A DNA stretch of 34,586 nt from contig JALOTY010000039.1 in assembly GCA_025457665.1 (NCBI GenBank), positions 1 to 34,586 of the forward strand. Reading direction: 5' to 3'. This document shows positions 34,101 to 34,586 of the stretch, in pieces. Position numbers and translations under genes: made by a program. The notes under the pieces are model-generated. The model saw nothing but the letters and a program-made list of their open reading frames with translations, was not told the DNA's origin and ran no database searches. This DNA comes from Akkermansiaceae bacterium. GTDB taxonomy: Bacteria; Verrucomicrobiota; Verrucomicrobiia; Verrucomicrobiales; Akkermansiaceae. Numbering within the stretch: position 1 is the first letter of the stretch; every line of letters starts with the position of its first letter.

Positions 34101-34586
34101 AGGTGTTGATGGTGAAGTTTCCGCTGAACGGAGCCGTCCATTTCCACCACACGGACTTGCCGCGACCGCGGGTGGCGTGGGGGCGGAATCTTTCGAAAAG
34201 CTCGGAGCTTGCCCCACGGTTGTATCCGGTGACGGTGAACAAATCGCCGGACAAGGGGATGGAGTCGGCAAAGAGATCGTTCGGTGGGCCGAGCGTGTAA
34301 TCGACTTCCCAGCGGATCGGGTTGGTCAGGAAGGTGTCGAGGACGACACGATATTCGGTATTTGGTTTGGAAAGGAAACTGAGTGTGCGGTCGAATCCTC
34401 CGTTCCGCATGCTGTGGCTGACCACCTTGAGCTGGCCCTTTTCGCTGCCTTCGAAGACGACGACTTCGAAGTCGAACTGGCCATTGCTGACATTGAGAGT
34501 GACGACTCCGGTGTGTGCGGTGCGGAAACCGAGCCAAAGGCTCTTGTTGCCGATGCCGATGAGCGAAAAGGAATTCTCATCGGCTT
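28174..34586 (-). CDS. Giant secreted Asp-box (BNR)-repeat protein, N-terminus beyond the window
   Basis: The frame is open from the stop at 28174 to the right edge with no start required inside the window (a GTG at 34423-34425 is in frame, but coding sequence such as NVSNGQFDFEVVVFEGSEKG continues beyond it), so only the C-terminal >2,130 residues are present. Domains from the N-terminal side: pre-peptidase C-terminal-like domain (SVWWKWTAPFSGNFTINTSG, ~34586-33900), two Ig-like domains (~33890-33380), about 20 Asp-box-like S-x-D/N-G-x-x-W repeats (RSTDGINWT, HSTDGISWT, RSVDGGYNW, RSINGGSTW and others, ~33370-29400), a CARDB-like adhesion domain (~29390-28990), two InlB/bacterial B-type repeats (FTGWAGDAF, FSHWTGATHS) and a TSP3-like C-terminal module (DFDHDGLTNWQEYLHGSDP, ~28550-28174). 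It is extracellular; enzymatic activity is doubtful because Asp-boxes are structural. Confidence 0.85.
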   Translation of the reverse strand, partial: ADENSFSLIGIGNKSLWLGFRTAHTGVVTLNVSNGQFDFEVVVFEGSEKGQLKVVSHSMRNGGFDRTLSFLSKPNTEYRVVLDTFLTNPIRWEVDYTLGPPNDLFADSIPLSGDLFTVTGYNRGASSELFERFRPHATRGRGKSVWWKWTAPFSGNFTINTSGSAFDTVLAVYTGDSAQSLTEVAANDDRLPLDYSSQVSFSAVEGTLYHIAVDSCHENVFGEIALNGFRSNTLQIIRQPRNLSAAIGRRAVFDVSALSATWVRYQWFFNGQAIPGQTAANLIIDPVRESDLGNYHVEIRNNENFAVSDTATLTEAEVAPSLTWSSGNSAVAAGTAVTLSATFSGSAPLTYSWTKNGSPYPGSTASISFPSAQASNAGAYRLTATNASGSATAEFILTVVNSPWERWEWRRPGIPNAAITDIKVYDGEAFAVSATQLLRSTDGINWTKSVFPQGFTGNSIAKAGTRFICTGLDASGQFRVATSTNQAATWSISIPSGFAAPFMPEKFSLIAHKGAFIAYDSTTGLSLGTFLHSTDGISWTRLMASDLSGATVELTGSGSIASDGETLILASNTSNIQGPARHFRSTDGTTWQEFETIPAATALGGHATTAFHDGERFYLFHPSAIYSSADGLTWTHHPSPGNGFIENSMLAATADHVIAFSPQFPTFRFFSDPVAIDSRNIYPTESHSFTAAASFGNKVLYGTDKGFLGLASGPYEVRIPREKSSIVASIEFTENLFIARNDNTFNFANSEADYLSGDGVTWKRSQSLNTPVVQITGSAAGRYFGVPDFGSGIYSGHNPFDVRLNPADPIGLSPNITFIGQLPNGNSIAVVSTEMGTSALFSRVNGATTWFQASFPLSLDSTSRFASLGNRWFSNVGSPNSALIRTSTNGTTWNSTGLTGSNPHFVTFGGRSWCIFTNSSSAIRAANSTNGTTWSNLATSGLPGSGFEVKRVVTFGTFLVLLGNDENLYFSENGTQWLRGFTPGKVVDLASGNGQLVAVMKNGGIIQTGTPHLGGNAPLVSILSPQTASTHLIGSRITIEGTLSDPEDGAASYECFVDSQLVASGSGTSFRFPVHITDPAGHTVTVRVRDSSGLRQMDAIRLRSAPAEPENLLENTPSGTIPAEHSVNFDDVFYVAGRRSVHRSLDGRTWEKMPIPSFANSIHGMASGNGTLVIQFDDGGIMSTRDGINWTEFQPNITQYWVREPIRFSSGVFIASYQTQGSNTGSVMTSADGLVWETGTVSAEGHLGWIAISPRGTILGGMVSGQGIFRSVDGGYNWAPVLGSTSRNSHGIFAEGRFLVARAEAGARGFFISSTEEAMEWTEHPLPSGILDAPILAYLGGNYFLGTRGIYTHASSDALAWQPLSTGISKELLSHARGLFLAKAPDGRVVTSRDGLNWQASQGIPVSVARILTNDEFYLVIGSDGSMWRSRDGEEWEMTLAGSSSPPNANKTGLSMAELHGTLIVAGSRILVCSQDEGRTWSHVNINGSPAESNSLFAKVVSSGSEVMVFEGSTSSNTLLHRSINGSEFQTVTGLPAKTWADLAWNGSEWMLLASDGSLYRSINGGSTWTQLNTTGMLRGAALVWFNHRWVIIGAAIAGVNTPYVGFTLGEGDLLQNHGTIGFGNSIGPVRTVVAHGTLLIWTRGERMFVSNNGTSWAAGTPFPLAANADYDIYHTSEGFVAFKGSTWSAEPVEAWSAGTSGLTWNPIPPPFNSIQYAENLGDRVFLFASGVISELHDKDLAITLPALAHVTLGVGDPINTQITITNLGRAIPPGGPWKVRAWLAKNRFYGDTKNIPLGTFDITAPMPAPGASQSYPVTFTLPNNILTGTNHLILQLSGPESVRETNTANNTIISDTAFVTIPEWEFSVATNGNGQVNRDFSAMRYPHKAQVSLTATAGKGAVFTGWAGDAFSPNNQITILMDGNKSVAANFSNRAHLQVFVLGKGEVTGLADLGSYPIGQTAQVTAVPDSSWVFSHWTGATHSSNASAAILMDAPKSITAHFVLPLATWKQSHFTAAQLANTAISGNEADFDHDGLTNWQEYLHGSDPTDTNSTGAGPVTLSDGFLRRTYTRNLGAESGASFACRGGRNLLSWDAADLQERILSNEDGVETIEAMLPMTGHQSGFLRFEYQDPPP

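Overview
The window is high-GC bacterial DNA that most resembles Verrucomicrobiota (a Verrucomicrobiaceae/Luteolibacter-like chromosome). I base this on family content, not on a database match: several secreted sulfatases, a Tat-exported Gfo/Idh/MocA oxidoreductase, a multi-CxxCH cytochrome beside a beta-propeller dehydrogenase, an autotransporter-type beta-strand repeat protein, thrombospondin-3-like calcium-binding repeats and a GntR/LacI hybrid regulator. Most starts have no clear Shine-Dalgarno sequence. No rRNA, tRNA or CRISPR array was seen.

Bases 1-2700 are a decayed accessory island. It holds a small toxin-domain-like gene overlapping a probable immunity partner, two direct copies of a ~390 bp repeat carrying the head of an IS66-type TnpA, a tyrosine-recombinase fragment, and a DUF433 antitoxin followed by a PIN-like toxin broken by one nonsense codon.

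Bases 2.7-14.3 kb are mixed core and surface genes: rph (-), a serine beta-lactamase-fold hydrolase (+), a large beta-strand repeat surface protein (-) with an intrinsic terminator, a GntR/LacI regulator (+), a TSP3-repeat secreted protein (-), and a probable two-gene unit (-) of a secreted HExxH metallopeptidase and an iron-sulfur L-serine dehydratase. The two surface proteins end in C-terminal modules that are about 95% identical as DNA.

Bases 14.5-25.6 kb are a seven-gene, tightly packed plus-strand operon in which every product has an export signal: Gfo/Idh/MocA oxidoreductase, three sulfatases of different active-site type, a sialate-O-acetylesterase-like esterase, a five-haem cytochrome with a PA14-like domain, and a beta-propeller dehydrogenase-like protein. 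I infer a periplasmic route that removes sulfate and acyl groups from a decorated glycan and oxidises a product, with electrons passed to c-type haem. No glycoside hydrolase, transporter or sulfatase-maturing enzyme is present in the window.

Bases 25.6-34.6 kb contain a tandem hairpin repeat array between convergent genes, a UvrD/PcrA helicase (-) whose stop codon lies in an octamer array, and the C-terminal >2,100 residues of a giant secreted Asp-box/BNR-repeat protein (-) that runs off the right edge.

Across the window the heptamer CTAACAG/CTGTTAG recurs far more often than its rare-codon content would suggest, in all reading frames. It is the most unusual non-genic signal I found.
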